Source: Burkholderia plantarii | Lineage (GTDB): Bacteria; Pseudomonadota; Gammaproteobacteria; Burkholderiales; Burkholderiaceae | Assembly (NCBI RefSeq): GCF_001411805.1 | Contig: NZ_CP007212.1 | Location: forward strand, 62,001 to 126,000 | Direction of reading: 5' to 3' | Length of the DNA: 64,000 nt | Shown here: positions 1 to 8,779 of the stretch, piece after piece | Layout: each line of letters starts with the position of its first letter | Position numbering within the stretch: the first letter of the stretch is position 1 | Position numbers and translations under genes: made by a program | Notes under the pieces: model-generated | Told to the model about the DNA's origin: nothing | Database searches by the model: none | Seen by the model: only the letters and a program-made list of their open reading frames with translations

Positions 1-642
1 GTGGACCTGCGCGTGGCGCGCGGCGAGGTGGTCACGCTGCTCGGCCGCAACGGCGCGGGCCGCACCACCACGCTGCGCGCGATCATGGGCCTGACCGGCC
101 GGCGGCGCGGCTCGATCCGCATCGGCGGACGCGAGACGATCGGGCTGGCCACGCACCGCATCGCGCGCAGCGGCGTCGGCTATTGCCCCGAGGAACGCGG
201 CATCTTCGCGAGCCTGTCGTGCGAGGAAAACCTGCTGTTGCCGCCCGCCGTCGGCGCGCGCGAGCATGCGATGTCGCTCGACGAGATCTACGCGCTGTTC
301 CCGAACCTCGCCACGCGCCGGCACAGCCAGGGCACGCGGCTCTCGGGCGGCGAGCAGCAGATGCTCGCGGTCGCGCGCATCCTGCGCACCGGCGCGAACC
401 TGCTGCTGCTCGACGAGATCTCCGAGGGCCTCGCGCCGGTGATCGTGCAGACGCTCGCGCGCATGATCGTCGCGCTGAAGGCGCGCGGCTACACCATCGT
501 GATGGTCGAGCAGAACTTCCGTTTCGCCGCGCCGCTCGCCGACCGCTTCTACGTGATGGAGCACGGCCGCATCGTCGAGCATTTCGGTGCGTCGCAACTC
601 GACGGCAAGATGCCGGTGCTGCACGCGCTGCTCGGCGTCTGA
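1..642 (+). CDS. livF: Branched-chain amino acid-type ABC transporter ATP-binding protein (LivF family), 5' end cut by the window
   Basis: Cytoplasmic ATPase of a HAAT-family importer. In the visible 213 residues, Walker A is GRNGAGRT (15-22), the ABC signature LSGGEQQ is at 114-120, Walker B LLLLDE is at 134-139, followed by the H-loop region MVEQN. The Lys of Walker A is replaced by Arg (R21). LivF proteins normally carry about 20 residues before this Walker A, so the GTG at position 1 is an internal valine codon and the true start lies upstream of the window. It is followed 83 bp later by a binding protein and then two permeases, so it is the tail of one transporter operon. The transported solute cannot be told from the sequence; amino acids or short amides are both possible. 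Confidence 0.9.
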   Translation: MDLRVARGEVVTLLGRNGAGRTTTLRAIMGLTGRRRGSIRIGGRETIGLATHRIARSGVGYCPEERGIFASLSCEENLLLPPAVGAREHAMSLDEIYALFPNLATRRHSQGTRLSGGEQQMLAVARILRTGANLLLLDEISEGLAPVIVQTLARMIVALKARGYTIVMVEQNFRFAAPLADRFYVMEHGRIVEHFGASQLDGKMPVLHALLGV

Positions 643-725
643 ACGCGCCACGCGAACGGCCCGCCGACGGCGCCCGCCGGACGATACGACGACATAACCA
701 CAACGCAGCACCTCAGGAGACGTCA

Positions 726-1934
726 ATGAAACTGAAGATCCTCGCGCGCGCGTGCTTCGGCGCCGCGCTTGCGGTTGCCGCCGTCGCGGCCGCTCCGGCG
801 CAGGCGGCCGGTGATGTCGTGAAGATCGGCTTCATCACCGATCTGTCCGGGCTGTACACCGATATCGACGGCCCCGGCGGCATCGAGGCGATCCGCATGG
901 CGATCGCCGACTTCGGCGGCAAGGTCAACGGCAAGCCGATCGAGTTCGTCTACGCCGATCACCAGAACAAGGCCGACATCGCCGCCTCGAAGGCGCGCGA
1001 ATGGATGGATCGCGACGGGCTCGACCTGCTGGTGGGCGGCACCAATTCGGCCACCGCGCTGTCGATGAACCAGGTGGCGGCCGAGAAGAAGCGCGTCTAC
1101 ATCAACATCGGCGCCGGCGCGGACAACCTCACCAACGAGCAATGCACGCCGTACACGATCCACTATGCCTACGACACGATGGCGCTCGCCAAGGGCACCG
1201 GCTCGGCCGTCACGAAGCAGGGCGGCAAGACCTGGTTCTTCCTGACCGCCGACTACGCGTTCGGCAAGGCACTCGAGAAGAACACCTCCGACGTCGTGAA
1301 GGCCAACGGCGGGCAGGTGCTCGGCGCGGTGCGCCATCCGCTGTCGGCCTCGGATTTCTCGTCGTTCCTGCTGCAGGCGCAGGCCTCGAAGGCGCAGATC
1401 CTTGGCCTCGCCAACGCGGGCGGCGACACCATCAACTCGATCAAGGCCGCCAGGGAATTCGGCATCACCAAGACCATGAAGCTGGCCGCGCTGCTGGCGT
1501 TCATTTCCGACATCCACAGCCTGGGCCTGGAGACGACCCAGGGCCTCGTGCTGACCGACAGCTGGTACTGGAACCGCGACGACGCCTCGCGCAAGTGGGC
1601 GCAGCGCTTCTTCGCGAAGACCAAGAAGATGCCGACCAGCCTGCAGGCGGCCGATTATTCCTCGGTGACGACCTACCTGAAGGCGGTGCAGGCGGTGGGT
1701 TCGACCGATGCCGACAAGGTGATGGCGCAACTGAAGACGCAGAAGATCGACGACTTCTACGCGAAGGGCTACGTGCGCGCGGACGGCAGCATGATCCACG
1801 ACATGTACCTGATGGAGGTGAAGAAGCCGTCCGAATCGAAGGAGCCGTGGGATTACTACAAGGTTCTCGCGACGATTCCGGGCGAGCAGGCGTTCGCGAC
1901 CAAGCAGGAATCGCGCTGCGCATCGTGGAAATGA
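726..1934 (+). CDS. ABC transporter substrate-binding protein, Leu/Ile/Val-binding (Peripla_BP_6) family
   Basis: Periplasmic solute receptor of 402 residues. The N-terminus is a classical Sec signal peptide (MKLKILAR, then an Ala-rich core ending near APAQAAG, about residue 27), followed by the family opening VVKIGFITDLSG. The ATG at 726 is chosen because it starts this signal peptide and has AGGAGA just upstream. It sits between the LivF ATPase and the LivH/LivM permeases, an order typical of HAAT importers. Sequence of this type is shared by receptors for branched-chain amino acids, amides, urea and aromatic compounds, so the ligand is unassigned. Confidence 0.9.
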   Translation: MKLKILARACFGAALAVAAVAAAPAQAAGDVVKIGFITDLSGLYTDIDGPGGIEAIRMAIADFGGKVNGKPIEFVYADHQNKADIAASKAREWMDRDGLDLLVGGTNSATALSMNQVAAEKKRVYINIGAGADNLTNEQCTPYTIHYAYDTMALAKGTGSAVTKQGGKTWFFLTADYAFGKALEKNTSDVVKANGGQVLGAVRHPLSASDFSSFLLQAQASKAQILGLANAGGDTINSIKAAREFGITKTMKLAALLAFISDIHSLGLETTQGLVLTDSWYWNRDDASRKWAQRFFAKTKKMPTSLQAADYSSVTTYLKAVQAVGSTDADKVMAQLKTQKIDDFYAKGYVRADGSMIHDMYLMEVKKPSESKEPWDYYKVLATIPGEQAFATKQESRCASWK

Positions 1935-2024
1935 GCTGAACCCGTTCCCGCGCGGCGCCGGTCCCGCCCGTGGCGGTGAGCCGGTGCCGGGCGCGCCGCG
2001 CTCCCTCTTCAAACGGCAGGTTCG

Positions 2025-2909
2025 ATGGACATCTTTGGCATTCCGTTGTCGGCGATGCTGAGCCAGTTGCTGCTCGGCCTCGTCAACGGCTCGTTCTACG
2101 CGATCCTGAGCCTCGGGCTCGCGGTGATCTTCGGGCTGCTCAACGTGATCAACTTCGCGCACGGCGCGCTGTTCATGCTCGGCGCGATGCTCGCGTGGAT
2201 GGGGCTCAACTATTTCTCGCTGCCGTACTGGGCGATGCTCGTGATCGCGCCGCTCGCCACCGGATTGTTCGGCATCCTGATCGAGCGGACCATGCTGCGC
2301 TGGCTTTACCGGCTCGATCATCTGTACGGGCTGCTGCTGACGTTCGGCATCACGCTTGTCGTGGAGGGCGTGTTCCGCTCGATCTACGGCGCGTCGGGCC
2401 AACCCTACGACGTACCCGCGCTGCTGGCCGGCGCGACCGACCTCGGCTTCATGTATCTGCCGAACTATCGCGCCTGGGTGGTGGTGGCGTCGCTGTCGGT
2501 CTGCCTCGCCACCTGGTTCGTGATCGAGAAGACGCGGCTCGGCGCCTACCTGCGCGCCGGCACCGAGAACCCGAAGCTGGTCGAGGCGTTCGGGGTGAAC
2601 GTGCCGCTGATGATCACGCTCACCTACGGCTTCGGCGTCGCGCTGGCGGCGTTCGCGGGCGTGCTGGCCGCGCCGGTGATCCAGGTCTCGCCGCTGATGG
2701 GGCAGCCGATGATCATCACCGTGTTCGCCGTGGTCGTGATCGGCGGGATGGGCTCGATTCTCGGCTCGATCGTCACGGGCCTGCTGCTCGGCGTGATCGA
2801 GGGTTTCACGCGCGTGTTTTATCCGGAGGCGTCCGCGACCGTCGTGTTCGTGATCATGGCGCTGGTGCTGCTGGTGCGTCCGGCGGGCCTGTTCGGCAAG
2901 GAGCGATGA
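2025..2909 (+). CDS. livH: Branched-chain amino acid-type ABC transporter permease (LivH family)
   Basis: Integral inner-membrane permease of 294 residues, the usual LivH length. It shows multiple hydrophobic segments and the LivH hallmark GLVNGSFYAILSLGLAVIFG followed by NVINFAHG, plus the C-terminal motif VVIGGMGSILG that contacts the ATPase. The start at 2025 is the only ATG giving the family N-terminus. Its stop overlaps the start of the next permease (ATGA), so the two are translationally coupled. Confidence 0.93.
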   Translation: MDIFGIPLSAMLSQLLLGLVNGSFYAILSLGLAVIFGLLNVINFAHGALFMLGAMLAWMGLNYFSLPYWAMLVIAPLATGLFGILIERTMLRWLYRLDHLYGLLLTFGITLVVEGVFRSIYGASGQPYDVPALLAGATDLGFMYLPNYRAWVVVASLSVCLATWFVIEKTRLGAYLRAGTENPKLVEAFGVNVPLMITLTYGFGVALAAFAGVLAAPVIQVSPLMGQPMIITVFAVVVIGGMGSILGSIVTGLLLGVIEGFTRVFYPEASATVVFVIMALVLLVRPAGLFGKER

Positions 2910-3886
2910 TGCAGAGAAAGGTGCTTTATGGTCTGCTGCTGGCCGGCCTCGCGGTCGCGCCGTTCGTGGGCGTCTATCCGCTGTTCGTCATGAAGGTGAT
3001 GTGCTTCGCGCTGTTCGCGGCCGCGTTCAACCTGCTGATCGGCTATACGGGGCTGCTGTCGTTCGGCCATGCGATGTTCCTCGCCACGGCCGGCTACGTG
3101 ACCGGCTACGCGATCCAGACGCTCGGCGTCGCGCCCGAGCAGGGCGTGCTGGCCGGTACCGCGGCGGCGACGGCGATGGGGCTGGTGGTGGGGCTGTTCG
3201 CGATCCGCCGGCAGGGGATCTACTTCGCGATGATCACGCTCGCGTTCGCGCAGATGGTCTATTTCGTCTATCTGCAGGCGCCGTTCACGCATGGCGAGGA
3301 CGGCCTGCAGGGTGTGCCGCGCGGGCGCCTGTTCGGGCTGCTCGACCTGTCGTCGGACCTGACGCTTTATTACGTGATCCTGGTGGCCGTGGTGCTGGCC
3401 GCGATGTCGATCGTGCGGATCGTGCATTCGCCGTTCGGCCAGGTGCTGGTCGCGATCAAGGAGAACGAGCCGCGCGCGATCTCGCTCGGCTACGACACCG
3501 ACCGCTTCAAGCTGCTCGCGTTCGTGCTATCCGCGGCGCTGGCCGGGCTGGCTGGCTCGCTGAAGGTGCTCGTGCTCGGCTTCGAGACGCTCGGCGACGC
3601 GTACTGGACCATGTCGGGCCTCGTGATCCTGATGACGCTGGTGGGCGGGATGGGCACGCTGTTCGGGCCGCTGCTCGGCGCGGCGCTGATCGTGCTGCTC
3701 GAGGAGCGGCTCGGTGACATCGGCACCTGGCTGGCCTCGGTCACGGGCGTGCAATGGTTCCGCTCGCTCGGCGAATCGACCTCGATCGTCACCGGGCTGA
3801 TCTTCATCGCCTGCGTGCTCGCGTTCCGGCGCGGCATCGTCGGCGAGATCATCGCGCGCGTGAAACCGTTGCGTGCTTCGTCGTGA
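2906..3886 (+). CDS. livM: Branched-chain amino acid-type ABC transporter permease (LivM family)
   Basis: Second permease of the importer, 326 residues, many transmembrane segments. The family signature FNLLIGYTGLLSFGHAMF is near residues 35-52, and GGMGTLFGPLLGA lies in the C-terminal coupling region. Two in-frame ATGs (2906 and 2909) are available; 2906 gives the ATGA overlap with livH. The operon order ATPase, receptor, LivH, LivM is compact, and the nearest clear terminator is about 250 bp downstream. Confidence 0.93.
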   Translation: MMQRKVLYGLLLAGLAVAPFVGVYPLFVMKVMCFALFAAAFNLLIGYTGLLSFGHAMFLATAGYVTGYAIQTLGVAPEQGVLAGTAAATAMGLVVGLFAIRRQGIYFAMITLAFAQMVYFVYLQAPFTHGEDGLQGVPRGRLFGLLDLSSDLTLYYVILVAVVLAAMSIVRIVHSPFGQVLVAIKENEPRAISLGYDTDRFKLLAFVLSAALAGLAGSLKVLVLGFETLGDAYWTMSGLVILMTLVGGMGTLFGPLLGAALIVLLEERLGDIGTWLASVTGVQWFRSLGESTSIVTGLIFIACVLAFRRGIVGEIIARVKPLRASS

Positions 3887-4136
3887 TGCGCAGCGGCAAA
3901 GCACGGGACGAGGCGGAGGGACAATTGACGGCAACTGGCGGTGAATGCCGGTCAATTCACCGGTACCTCGCCTGATTTTGTGCCCAATTTTCGTGCGGCG
4001 ATGCACCATAGGGGTAAATGCTAGGTTGTCGCATACCCGGCGGTTGTTTAATCTTCGTCTCAGTTCTGATGCACCGCGAAACGAATTTTGCAGGTGGAGA
4101 ACGAGGAGACAATCGAGGCACAAAGTGCCCGGCCCC

Positions 4137-4171
4137 AAAGCGCTGTTGGACGGAATCCAACAGCGCTTTTT
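4137..4171 (+). terminator. Rho-independent terminator
   Basis: A perfect 14-bp stem (AAAGCGCTGTTGGA pairing with TCCAACAGCGCTTT), a 5-base loop and a T-run. It is 250 bp after livM, so it ends either the transporter transcript or an unrecognised short RNA starting in 3990-4130. The A-run on the other side could also serve minus-strand transcripts. Confidence 0.85.
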
Positions 4172-4960
4172 CATTTTCGGCGCTCGCCGGGGGTGTCTGT
4201 TTCGGAGTTTTTCTGTTTTGCGCCAGCCTGCAATGGGCGGGTGGTTGGTCGGCGGTTTGTTTCCCTTTTCTGGTTTTGTCTGACTTTGTCTGACGTCGCT
4301 CGGGTTCGGCGACGCGGGGTTGCGCACGGGCGTGTGGAAACTTCTTGCGCGTGGAGTGGATCGGCGAGACACGCGGATAAGTAGGCGATCGTTGTGCTTC
4401 TGGCGGTGATGAGGGTGGCGCTTGGCGTGCGTCGAGAAGGTCTTGGCGGGGCGCGTGCGGGTCGTTTGATGGGTTGCGTGCAGGATGAGTGCCGGAGCGC
4501 TGGTGTGGCTGATCGCGGAGGAAGCTTGTCCGTTGATATGCGCCATTTGATTCGAGGTTCGTGGCCGCGCGTCATGCATCGAAATGGATTGGATGTTGGA
4601 TTACCGCCGCCACAAAAGTGGGGTGTTCGCGACATCGAGGAATCGGCCACGATCTTTTCGTCGGGGATATCACCGGATCGATGAAGACCGATTCGGCCGG
4701 ACGCAGCGGATGGCGTCGCCGTCATTCGAAATCTTGGTTGCGCTTGGCATTCATGTAATCGACTGGACGTGGATGTGAGACCAACCATCGATACGATGCC
4801 GGATCGAACAGCGTGGTGTCATGCACGATTCGCGCGCTGCGAACGCGCCATTTCATCCTACCGAGTCTGTCGCTTCAGAGCCTCGTTGAACCCGCGAGCC
4901 ATCGATCCCCTTCATCCGGCTTGCGATGGCTTGCACATTCCCGAGTTGAGGGAGCACTAT

Positions 4961-4976
4961 GGTTTCACGTGAAACA
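4961..4976. promoter_or_regulatory. parS: parS centromere site 1
   Basis: GGTTTCACGTGAAACA matches the universal chromosomal parS consensus TGTTTCACGTGAAACA at 15 of 16 positions, including the full GTTTCACGTGAAAC palindrome. It is 3 kb from parA/parB and is the expected binding site of the ParB encoded at 8780. Confidence 0.93.
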
Positions 4977-5131
4977 ATTTTCCGCGCCCGATCATGGTGG
5001 CGAAAAAGCACTCCTCGCAGCAAGTCGAAAACATACCGACGACCTACCGAGCGACGCGCTTCATCGCTCGCCAAACCCGAACCGGTCCCAATCGGCCGGC
5101 CCACTCCCGCCAGTGTTGGAAAAAAGCGGCG

Positions 5132-5147
5132 TGTTTCACGTGAAACA
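5132..5147. promoter_or_regulatory. parS: parS centromere site 2
   Basis: A perfect 16-bp match to the universal parS palindrome TGTTTCACGTGAAACA, 171 bp from site 1 and about 70 bp upstream of the mnmG promoter. Confidence 0.96.
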
Positions 5148-5202
5148 CGCGGTTTTTGTCCGCTATCCATTCGGTCGATATTCGGGCCAAAAGCGAACCC
5201 GC

Positions 5203-5208
5203 TATAAT
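5203..5208 (+). promoter_or_regulatory. Likely mnmG -10 box
   Basis: TATAAT, a perfect -10 hexamer, lies 52 bp before the mnmG start codon. No good -35 is evident at 16-18 bp. The parS site 55 bp upstream means that ParB spreading could affect this promoter (inference). Confidence 0.55.
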
Positions 5209-5260
5209 TCGGCCCATACTTCTCTCTCAGGTTCGCGCTCGTTCTGACGCGAAATCCGCA

Positions 5261-7228
5261 ATGCTTTATCCCACTGAATTTGACGTGATCGTCGTCGGCG
5301 GCGGTCACGCCGGTACGGAAGCCGCTTTGTCCGCCGCCCGCATGGGCGTGAAAACGCTGCTGCTGACGCACAACATCGAAACGCTCGGACAGATGAGCTG
5401 CAACCCGTCGATCGGCGGGATCGGCAAGGGCCATCTGGTGAAGGAGGTCGACGCGCTGGGCGGTGCGATGGCGATCGCCACCGACGAGGCTGGCATCCAG
5501 TTCCGGATTCTCAACTCGTCAAAGGGGCCGGCCGTGCGCGCCACGCGCGCGCAGGCCGATCGTCTGCTGTATAAGCAGGCGATCCGCAGCCGCCTCGAAA
5601 ATCAGCCGAACCTCTGGCTGTTCCAGCAAGCCGTGGACGATCTGATCGTCGAAGGCGAGCGCGTGGTCGGCGCGGTTACGCAGATCGGCGTCCGCTTCCT
5701 GGCGCGTGCGGTCGTGCTGACCGCCGGCACATTCCTCGACGGCAAGATCCACGTCGGCCTGAACAACCACACCGGTGGGCGGGCAGGGGATCCGGCGGCC
5801 GTGTCGCTGTCCGCACGCCTGAAGGAGCTGAAGCTGCCGCAAGGCCGGCTCAAGACCGGTACGCCGCCACGCATCGACGGCCGCTCGATCGACTTCTCCA
5901 AGCTCGAGGAACAGCCAGGCGATCTCGATCCGATCCCGGTATTCTCGTTCCTCGGCCGCATCGAACAACACCCGCGGCAGATGCCGTGCTGGGTCACGCA
6001 CACGAACGAGAAGACGCACGACATCATCCGCAGCGGTCTCGACCGTTCGCCGATGTACACCGGCGTAATCGAAGGCGTCGGTCCGCGTTATTGCCCGTCG
6101 ATCGAGGACAAGATCCACCGCTTCGCTTCGAAGGATTCGCATCAGATCTTTCTCGAGCCGGAAGGGCTGACCACGAATGAGTTCTACCCGAACGGGATCT
6201 CGACCAGCCTGCCGTTCGACGTGCAGCTCGATCTCGTCCATTCGATGCGGGGGCTGGAGCATGCGCACATCCTGCGCCCCGGCTATGCGATCGAATACGA
6301 TTACTTCGACCCACGCGGCCTGAAGGCCTCGCTAGAAACGAAGGTGATCGAGGGCCTGTTCTTCGCCGGGCAGATCAACGGCACCACCGGCTACGAGGAA
6401 GCGGCAGCGCAAGGTCTGCTAGCCGGGATCAACGCCGGCCGCTATGCACAGGGCAAGGAAGCATGGTGCCCGCGCCGTGACCAAGGCTATCTCGGCGTGC
6501 TCGTCGACGATCTGGTCACACGCGGCGTGTCCGAGCCGTACCGGATGTTCACGAGCCGTGCCGAATATCGCCTGAGCCTGCGCGAAGACAATGCCGACAT
6601 GCGCCTGACCGAGATCGGCCGCGAACTCGGCGTCGTCGACGACGCGCGTTGGGACGCGTTCAGCCGCAAGCGCGACGCTGTTTCACGTGAAACAGAGCGG
6701 CTACGTTCTACCTGGGTGACGCCGAAGACGCTGCCGGTGGAAGAGGCGACAGCCCTGCTCGGCAAGGCAATCGATCATGAATACAGCCTGGCCGAATTGC
6801 TGCGCCGCCCCGGTGTCGGCTACGCTGGTGTTTGCGGCTTGCGTGGCGGAGAATGCGGCCCGACCGAGCCGCTGGCTGACGATCCGGTGCTGCTGGCCCA
6901 GATCGAGGAGCAGATCGAGATCGGCATCAAGTACCAAGGCTACATCGAGCGCCAGGCCGGCGAGATCGAGCGCAACGGCGCGCACGAGAATACGCGCCTG
7001 CCGGACGGCATCGATTACGCCGAGGTGCGCGGGTTGTCGTTCGAGGCACGTCAGAAGCTGAACCAGCATCGGCCGGAAACGATCGGGCAGGCATCGCGGA
7101 TCTCGGGCATCACGCCGGCGGCGATCTCGCTGCTGATGGTTCATCTGAAGCGCGGCCTCGGCCGGCGCGGCACGACGTCGGCGACGACGGGCGAAGCGGG
7201 GGGCAACAACGTCCCGACGCAGCAATGA
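5261..7228 (+). CDS. mnmG: tRNA uridine-5-carboxymethylaminomethyl modification enzyme MnmG (GidA)
   Basis: FAD-dependent enzyme that, with MnmE, makes the cmnm5 modification of wobble U34 in tRNAs. It has 655 residues from ATG 5261, the normal length. The Rossmann FAD motif [12 protein letters not shown] is near residues 10-21, with [18 protein letters not shown] following, and [17 protein letters not shown] in the second half; these are family hallmarks. The longer frame from 5156 was rejected because it adds a nonhomologous leader. The gene contains a complete parS site whose codons read AVSRETE near residue 475. It heads the mnmG-rsmG-parA-parB cluster typical of origin-proximal DNA and overlaps rsmG by 4 bp. 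Confidence 0.98.
   Translation: MLYPTEFDVIVVGGGHAGTEAALSAARMGVKTLLLTHNIETLGQMSCNPSIGGIGKGHLVKEVDALGGAMAIATDEAGIQFRILNSSKGPAVRATRAQADRLLYKQAIRSRLENQPNLWLFQQAVDDLIVEGERVVGAVTQIGVRFLARAVVLTAGTFLDGKIHVGLNNHTGGRAGDPAAVSLSARLKELKLPQGRLKTGTPPRIDGRSIDFSKLEEQPGDLDPIPVFSFLGRIEQHPRQMPCWVTHTNEKTHDIIRSGLDRSPMYTGVIEGVGPRYCPSIEDKIHRFASKDSHQIFLEPEGLTTNEFYPNGISTSLPFDVQLDLVHSMRGLEHAHILRPGYAIEYDYFDPRGLKASLETKVIEGLFFAGQINGTTGYEEAAAQGLLAGINAGRYAQGKEAWCPRRDQGYLGVLVDDLVTRGVSEPYRMFTSRAEYRLSLREDNADMRLTEIGRELGVVDDARWDAFSRKRDAVSRETERLRSTWVTPKTLPVEEATALLGKAIDHEYSLAELLRRPGVGYAGVCGLRGGECGPTEPLADDPVLLAQIEEQIEIGIKYQGYIERQAGEIERNGAHENTRLPDGIDYAEVRGLSFEARQKLNQHRPETIGQASRISGITPAAISLLMVHLKRGLGRRGTTSATTGEAGGNNVPTQQ
6679..6694. 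promoter_or_regulatory. parS: parS centromere site 3, inside mnmG
   Basis: A perfect TGTTTCACGTGAAACA within the mnmG coding sequence, 1.3 kb upstream of parA. The DNA constraint and the protein constraint coexist in one stretch. Confidence 0.95.
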
Positions 7229-7917
7229 CGGGGCGGCATCCGATGGCGGGCGCGTCCCGCGAGGCATTGCATGCATTGCTGGCCGACGGCCTCGATTCGC
7301 TCGGGCTCAAGCTCGACGAGGCACAGGTGGCAAAACTGCTCGATTACGTTGCGCTGCTCGGCAAGTGGAACGCGGTCTACAACCTGACCGCGATCCGCGA
7401 CCCGCGGCAGATGCTGATCCAGCACATCCTCGATTCGCTGTCGATCGTTCCGCACCTGAGTTCGCTCGACGCAGCCACCAAGGCGCTCGACGTCGGTTCG
7501 GGCGGGGGCCTGCCGGGTATCGTGCTCGCGATCGTGTTTCCGGGCTGGCAGGTCACGCTGAACGACATCGTCCACAAGAAGTCCGCGTTCCAGACGCAGG
7601 CGAAGGCGGAGCTGAAGCTCGCGAACCTGTCGGTCGTCACGGGCCGCGTCGAGGCGCTGCGTCCCGGCCACGAAGTGCCGGCGCAGTTCGACGTGATCGT
7701 TTCGCGCGCGTTCGCCGACCTGGCCGATTTCGTGTCGCTGGCCCGCCATCTGGTGGCGCCGGGCGGGGCGATCTGGGCGATGAAGGGCGTGCGTCCCGAC
7801 GATGAAATCGCGCGACTGCCGGCAGGTTCACAGGTTCGCCGGACGATCCGGCTCGCGGTGCCGACGCTCGACGCTGAGCGGCATCTGATCGAAGTCGGCG
7901 TCGCCGAAGCCCAATGA
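7225..7917 (+). CDS. rsmG: 16S rRNA (guanine-527-N7)-methyltransferase RsmG (GidB)
   Basis: SAM-dependent methyltransferase acting on G527 of 16S rRNA; its loss typically gives low-level streptomycin resistance. It has 230 residues. [13 protein letters not shown] is near residue 47, and the SAM-binding loop [10 protein letters not shown] begins at D89. Later, [11 protein letters not shown] fits the family active-site region. The start ATG overlaps the mnmG stop by 4 bp, implying translational coupling. Confidence 0.97.
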   Translation: MTGRHPMAGASREALHALLADGLDSLGLKLDEAQVAKLLDYVALLGKWNAVYNLTAIRDPRQMLIQHILDSLSIVPHLSSLDAATKALDVGSGGGLPGIVLAIVFPGWQVTLNDIVHKKSAFQTQAKAELKLANLSVVTGRVEALRPGHEVPAQFDVIVSRAFADLADFVSLARHLVAPGGAIWAMKGVRPDDEIARLPAGSQVRRTIRLAVPTLDAERHLIEVGVAEAQ

Positions 7918-7971
7918 AATGTGACGCGGGTGTCCGCGTCCAACGGTTTTAGAAAGAGGGACAAACCAACG

Positions 7972-8742
7972 ATGGCAAAAATCTTCTGCGTGGCCAACCA
8001 GAAGGGGGGCGTCGGCAAGACGACGACGACGGTCAATCTCGCCGCGAGCCTCGCTGCCCAGGAGCAGCGCGTGTTGCTGATCGATCTGGACCCGCAGGGC
8101 AATGCCACGATGGGCAGCGGTATCGACAAGGCGGCCTGCGAATCGACCGTCTACGAAGTGCTTGTCGATGGCGTCGATATCGAGCAGGCGCGCGTGCGTC
8201 CCGAGGCGCTCGCCTATGACGTGCTGCCGGCCAACCGCGAACTCGCGGGCGCCGAGATCGAGCTGGTCGAGGTCGAGAATCGCGAGCGCCAGCTGAAGGC
8301 CGCGATCGACAAGATCGCCGATCAGTACGACTTCGTGCTGATCGACTGCCCGCCGGCGCTGTCGCTGCTGACGCTGAACGGCCTGTGCGCGGCGCACGGC
8401 GTGGTGATTCCGATGCAGTGCGAGTATTTCGCGCTGGAAGGGCTGTCCGATCTGGTCAACACCATCAAGCAGATCCACGCGAACCTGAACCGCGAGCTGA
8501 AGGTGATCGGCCTGTTGCGCGTGATGTTCGATCCGCGCATCACGCTGCAGCAGCAGGTGTCCGATCAACTGAAGGCGCACTTCGGCGACAAGGTGTTCGA
8601 CGCGGTGATCCCGCGCAACGTGCGTCTGGCTGAAGCGCCGAGCTACGGGCTGCCGGGCGTGGTGTTCGATCGCGCCTCACGCGGCGCGCAGGCCTACCTG
8701 CAGTTCGGCGCGGAGATGATCGAGCGGGTGCGCGCGCTGTGA
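7972..8742 (+). CDS. parA: Chromosome partitioning ATPase ParA
   Basis: ParA/MinD-type ATPase that moves ParB-parS complexes. It has 256 residues; the start ATG 7972 follows the ribosome site AGAAAGAGGG. The deviant Walker A KGGVGKT is at 11-17 with the signature Lys at 11, DLDPQGNAT is the switch region, and LIDCPPALSLLTLN is Walker B. There is no N-terminal helix-turn-helix extension, so it is the short chromosomal Soj-type ParA, unlikely to autorepress by direct operator binding. parB follows after 37 bp. Confidence 0.98.
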   Translation: MAKIFCVANQKGGVGKTTTTVNLAASLAAQEQRVLLIDLDPQGNATMGSGIDKAACESTVYEVLVDGVDIEQARVRPEALAYDVLPANRELAGAEIELVEVENRERQLKAAIDKIADQYDFVLIDCPPALSLLTLNGLCAAHGVVIPMQCEYFALEGLSDLVNTIKQIHANLNRELKVIGLLRVMFDPRITLQQQVSDQLKAHFGDKVFDAVIPRNVRLAEAPSYGLPGVVFDRASRGAQAYLQFGAEMIERVRAL

Positions 8743-8779
8743 GCGCCGCGGGTTCCGGGCTAGCGAACGAGGGAATGCG

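Larger units (their letters stand above)
3887..5260. other. Gene-free lower-GC region upstream of mnmG
   Basis: About 1.37 kb without a convincing gene. Short open frames exist on both strands but none has a recognisable protein or a good ribosome site. Base composition is visibly closer to 50-55% G+C than the flanking genes. It holds a pair of overlapping inverted repeats just after livM (3923-3961), a strong terminator (4137-4171), a tandem 10-bp duplication TTTGTCTGAC (4275-4294), two parS sites (4961 and 5132) and the mnmG promoter region. No consensus DnaA boxes were found in it; the best is CGCGGATAA near 4373, matching 7 of 9. Confidence 0.6.

Noticed and set aside
723..2402. Long minus-strand frame opposite the binding protein and livH
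   Set aside because: Arg/His/Ala-rich composition, overlaps confirmed genes, no domain; a shadow created by high GC.
4394..5247. Several 60-144 residue frames upstream of mnmG
   Set aside because: Different frames compete, none has a ribosome site or domain; one simply translates the parS palindrome.
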